From Plecoglossus altivelis (lineage: Eukaryota; Chordata; Actinopteri; Osmeriformes; Plecoglossidae): a stretch of DNA of 64,000 nt. A program made the position numbers and the translations under genes. Shown here in pieces: positions 62,001 through 64,000 of the stretch; position 1 is the first letter of the stretch, and each line of letters begins with the position of its first letter. The notes under the pieces are model-generated. The model saw only the letters and a program-made list of their open reading frames with translations, ran no database searches and was not told the DNA's origin. The stretch is taken from contig BROE01000011.1 of NCBI GenBank assembly GCA_036571765.1, forward strand, positions 12,930,607 to 12,994,606. Direction: 5' to 3'.

Positions 62001-62447
62001 TCATTGTCCCTGCGTGTGCTCGTCTCTCTAGGTGGGTCACAGGCACGTGGTGGACGCCACGCTTCAGGAGAAAGCCTGCTCTGTCGCTAGCCTCATCATC
62101 TCCGTCACGCACAGGGGCACCGTCACCTGCGTCCGCAAGCTGGGTGGGGGGAGCCTGGATCCTGAGAGCGTATTTGAGATGACGGAGGTGAGATCATCCT
62201 ACTGCAGGGGATTTCGAAGAAACGTAGTCCCCCCCCCCCTTTTTTTTTTTTTTTTACAAAGAAAAACTACGAAACGTGTTTAACTCCATCTGGTACGTTT
62301 GTGTGTAGAAACTTGAAGCGCTCTGGTTGTGTGTGTTTGCAGACGGGGAAGCGCGTGGGCAAGGCCCTGCACGCTCCTCTGCTGGAGCTGCTGAACAGTG
62401 AGGACAAGCTGGGGAGCAAGAGACAGAAAGTTGGGTTCCTTGGCTGA
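59008..62447 (+). CDS. exosc7: exosc7, RNA exosome subunit Rrp42 (complete)
   Basis: Eight exons (59008-59064, 59254-59355, 59568-59662, 59791-59956, 60379-60449, 61489-61612, 62032-62187, 62343-62447) join in phase to 291 residues, exactly the human length. The protein is an RNase PH-fold member of the six-subunit exosome ring used in nuclear and cytoplasmic 3'-5' RNA decay and processing. Seen are SEAEKVYILHGIRDDLRVDG (start), GYLEFFVDCSANATPEFEGR, DGNLLDAISIAIKAALFNTR, ELSDDPYDC...ENVPCIVTLCK and the end KRQKVGFLG. The vertebrate ring subunits act structurally and are not catalytic. No frame damage was seen. Confidence 0.97.
59254..59355 (+). CDS. exosc7: exosc7 exon 2
   Basis: DDLRVDGRGCEDYRHMEIET then DVVSNTDGSAKVTL. 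Acceptor TTCTCCAG, donor CTG|GTAAAC; 34 codons, phase 0. Confidence 0.96.
59403..59452 (+). mobile_element. SINE tail fragment in exosc7 intron 2
   Basis: ACTTTGGATAACAGCGTCTG, then CTAAACGCATG and TTAAATG, matches the 3' tail shared by many fish tRNA-derived SINEs. The tRNA head is absent. Confidence 0.55.
59568..59662 (+). CDS. exosc7: exosc7 exon 3
   Basis: GHTVVLVGVKAEIGKPRSTV then PDEGYLEFFVD and TG of a Cys codon. Acceptor TTTTACAG, donor TG|GTAAGC. Confidence 0.96.
59791..59956 (+). CDS. exosc7: exosc7 exon 4
   Basis: (C)SANATPEFEGRGGEELGT, then NTLYKVFNNRRCVDLKKLSI and CWILYVDVL. Acceptor TACCCTCAG, donor CTG|GTGGGT. Confidence 0.96.
60379..60449 (+). CDS. exosc7: exosc7 exon 5
   Basis: LLQCDGNLLDAISIAIKAAL then FNT plus AG of Arg. 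Acceptor CTGCTTAG, donor AAG|GTAAGA. Confidence 0.96.
60742..61369. mobile_element. hAT-like element carrying an internal minisatellite
   Basis: 628 bases with 16-base terminal inverted repeats (CAGGGTTCGAATTACA and its complement) and a perfect 8-base target duplication CTGATGAC at 60734-60741 and 61370-61377. About 75% of the element is the 21-base tandem array at 60855-61330. It lies in exosc7 intron 5 and has no transposase. Confidence 0.85.
60855..61330. repeat. 21-bp minisatellite inside a transposon
   Basis: About 22 copies of a 21-base unit containing GGGGAGCCCAGGTCCTT. Because 21 is divisible by three, a 226-codon frame (FQGSPGP repeats) stays open, but it is not a gene. Confidence 0.93.
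61489..61612 (+). CDS. exosc7: exosc7 exon 6
   Basis: (R)LATVHLSEDEEGAKEIE, then LSDDPYDCVRLDVENVPCIV and TLCK. Acceptor CCAACAG. The donor CAAG|GTGAGG and the last eight exon bases (61605-61612) are repeated about ten times in the intron immediately after. Confidence 0.96.
61605..61855. repeat. 22-bp minisatellite that includes the exosc7 exon 6 donor
   Basis: About 11 copies of GTGAGGCAGCTCTATGTG followed by CAAG, beginning with the last eight bases of exon 6. Variants TACAAG, TATAAG and ATAACAAG all keep AAG|GTGAGG (once AAG|GTGAAG). Confidence 0.95.
62032..62187 (+). CDS. exosc7: exosc7 exon 7
   Basis: VGHRHVVDATLQEKACSVAS through RKLGGGSLDPESVFEMTE; 52 codons. Acceptor CTCTCTAG, donor GAG|GTGAGA. 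Confidence 0.96.
62343..62447 (+). CDS. exosc7: exosc7 exon 8 with stop
   Basis: TGKRVGKALHAPLLELLN then KRQKVGFLG and TGA at 62445-62447. The end GSKRQKVGFLG is the conserved EXOSC7 tail (human GPKRQKVGFLG). Confidence 0.96.
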   Translation, partial: TGKRVGKALHAPLLELLNSEDKLGSKRQKVGFLG

Positions 62448-62482
62448 AACTGGATGCTGGCTTTTCTTGATCTTTTTTTTCT

Positions 62483-62488
62483 AATAAA
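62483..62488 (+). promoter_or_regulatory. exosc7 polyadenylation signal AATAAA
   Basis: AATAAA 36 bases after the stop codon, followed by a TTTTTG stretch and then GT-rich sequence, a typical layout for cleavage about 20 bases later. Confidence 0.75.
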
Positions 62489-62739
62489 AACACCTTTTTG
62501 TACAGTCTTCAGTGCAGGGTTGTGGTTATTGCTAAAAACAGGAGAGAAAATACATGCTTTGCACCAAGTGGTTTCTTCAAGATGACCGAGTGTGGCATGG
62601 AAGCTTGTGGTTTGAATGGGATGTAGGGACGGGAAGAGCCTTGGGTCTGGCCGTGTGACAGAGAACGTCCAGCCAGCAGATGTGGGGAGGAGATGTCTTC
62701 TCTGGTTGTAGAGGTAAACAGGCAGGACATAAGCTCTCC

Positions 62740-63385
62740 GGTCTCCTCCCTCCTCTCTGCTCCCTCCTCTCTGCTGCCTCCTCTCTGCTGCCTCCTCTCT
62801 GCTCCCTCTTGCCTCCTCTCTGCTGCCTCCTCTCTGCTGCCTCCTCTCTGTTCCCTCTTGCCTCCTCTCTGTTCCCTCTTGCCTCCTCTCTGCTCCCTCT
62901 TGCCTCCTCTCTGCTGCCTCCTCTCTGCTCCCTCTTGCCTCCTCTCTGCTCCCTCTTGCCTCTTCTCTGCTGCCTCCTCTCTGTTCCCTCTTGCCTCCTC
63001 TCTGTTCCCTCTTGCCTCCTCTCTGCTGCCTCCTCTCTGTTCCCTCTTGCCTCCTCTCTGTTCCCTCTTGCCTCCTCTCTGTTCCCTCTTGCCTCCTCTC
63101 TGCTGCCTCCTCTCTGCTGCCTCCTCTCTGTTCCCTCTTGCCTCCTCTCTGCTCCCTCTTGCCTCCTCTCTGTTCCCTCTTGCCTCTTCTCTGCTGCCTC
63201 CTCTCTGCTGCCTCCTCTCTGCTCCCTCTTGCCTCCTCTCTGCTCCCTCTTGTCTGCTCCCTCTTGCCTCCTCTCTGCTGCCTCCTCTCTGCTGCCTCCT
63301 CTCTGTTCCCTCTTGCCTCCTCTCTGCTGCCTCCTCTCTGCTCCCTCTTGCCTCCAGTCTGCTGCCTCCTCTGTTCCATCACACA
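62740..63385. repeat. 13-16-bp CT-rich minisatellite between exosc7 and clec3b
   Basis: Alternating CCTCCTCTCTGCTG and CCTCCTCTCTGCTCCCTCTTG modules. Open frames of 140-405 codons here are by-products. Confidence 0.94.
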
Positions 63386-63419
63386 GCAGTTTAAGAACAG
63401 TCTTATTTCCTTTAGTGGA

Positions 63420-63760
63420 TGAAGGAGAGGAAGATGAGAAGGAGGAGTGAGAGGGTGAGAAGGAGGAGTCAGAGGATGAGGAGGAGTGAGAGGAGGAGTG
63501 AGGAGGAGGAGTGAGAGGATGAGAAAGAGGAGGAGTGAGAGGATGAGAAGGAGGAGGAGTGAGAGGAGGAGGAGGAGGAGTGATGGATGAGAAGGAGGAG
63601 GAGTGAGAGAATGAGAAAGAGGAGGAGTGATGGATGAGAAGGAGGAGGAGTGAGAGGATGAGAAGGAGGAGTGAAAGGATGAGAAGGAGGAGGGAAGGAG
63701 AAGATGAGAAGGAGGAGGGAGGGAGAAGATGAGAAGGAGGAGGGAGGTAGAAGAGGAAGG
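63420..63760. repeat. GA/GGA-rich minisatellite upstream of clec3b
   Basis: GAGAAGGAGGAGGAGTGAGA and GGATGAGAAGG units, ending about 50 bases before the clec3b ATG. Confidence 0.93.
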
Positions 63761-63809
63761 TTAAATGCTGGGGTCTGAGTTCTAGAAGTGTCATTCAGCA
63801 GTTGGAACC

Positions 63810-63906
63810 ATGGAATTCAGAGGAACGTGGCTGGTGTGTGTTCTTCTACTTCTGGTTCACGGTTCGTTCCAGCAAAGTGCTTCGAAGAAGAAAGCTGCGA
63901 AAAAAG
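63810..63906 (+). CDS. clec3b: clec3b (tetranectin), first coding exon only
   Basis: ATG at 63810 starts MEFRGTWLVCVLLLLVHGSF, a clear signal peptide, then QQSASKKKAAKK, a basic lysine-rich segment, before donor G|GTAAGT in phase 1. Tetranectin is a secreted trimeric C-type lectin-like plasminogen-kringle-binding protein. Its first exon encodes a signal peptide and a lysine-rich N-terminus. Position right after exosc7, as in human, is the main support; the coiled-coil and lectin exons lie outside the window. Teleosts have two copies, and which one this is cannot be said. Confidence 0.75.
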
Positions 63907-64000
63907 GTAAGTAGGATGTTTATTCAGAAGATTATTTTACAGGAAGCAACCAAAAGTACATAGGGTGGTGTTGAACTTCAGACTAACTCTTTAAACAGAG

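Noticed and set aside
62267..63794. 371- and 405-codon minus frames rich in REEARGNREEAAERRQ
   Set aside because: Repeat translation opposite the exosc7 3' end; not a gene.

Overview
The window is vertebrate nuclear DNA, almost certainly from a teleost fish. Coding sequence is split into short exons with GT-AG introns. Exons are separated by kilobases of (CA)n, (CT)n and longer minisatellites. The mobile-element remnants are tRNA-derived SINE pieces and short hAT-like elements of the kind common in fish. The species cannot be named from the sequence. No bacterial, organellar or viral genes were seen.

Five protein genes are supported, with exon phases that agree. (1) osbpl10, minus strand, coding exons 1-6 between 36829 and 6145. 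It encodes the N-terminal region and PH domain of an oxysterol-binding-protein-related protein; the exons for the lipid-binding ORD domain lie beyond the left edge. (2) tmem42, plus strand, three exons, 43579-45831, complete at 155 residues. (3) zdhhc3, minus strand, coding exons 55153-50812 plus a probable non-coding first exon near 58.2 kb, complete at 298 residues; it is a Golgi DHHC palmitoyltransferase. (4) exosc7, plus strand, eight exons, 59008-62447, complete at 291 residues; it is the RNA-exosome subunit Rrp42. (5) clec3b (tetranectin), plus strand, first exon only, 63810-63906. tmem42-zdhhc3-exosc7-clec3b keeps the order and orientation of human 3p21.31, without TGM4. zdhhc3 and exosc7 are head to head.

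Layout: 1-36.8 kb is osbpl10, mostly introns packed with minisatellites; 36.8-43.6 kb is intergenic; 43.6-45.8 kb tmem42; 45.8-50.8 kb the space between two converging genes; 50.8-58.3 kb zdhhc3; 59.0-62.4 kb exosc7; 62.5-63.8 kb a repeat-rich gap before clec3b. Tandem repeats occupy a large part of the window and generate nearly all the long open frames, which are not genes.

The most unusual observation is a link between tandem repeats and splice sites. In exosc7 intron 6 and zdhhc3 intron 3 the 5' splice site itself, with the last exon bases, has been copied in tandem into the intron. A second zdhhc3 intron 3 array carries a donor-like AG|GTGAGG in most units. Eight of twenty 3' splice sites directly abut a long microsatellite, seven of them pyrimidine-rich on the sense strand. 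Other points are a one-base frame break in osbpl10 exon 4, a hAT-like element with a perfect 8-bp target duplication that houses a 21-bp minisatellite, a fully palindromic hAT-like element, and arrays that repeat E-box, CCAAT or GC-box motifs.
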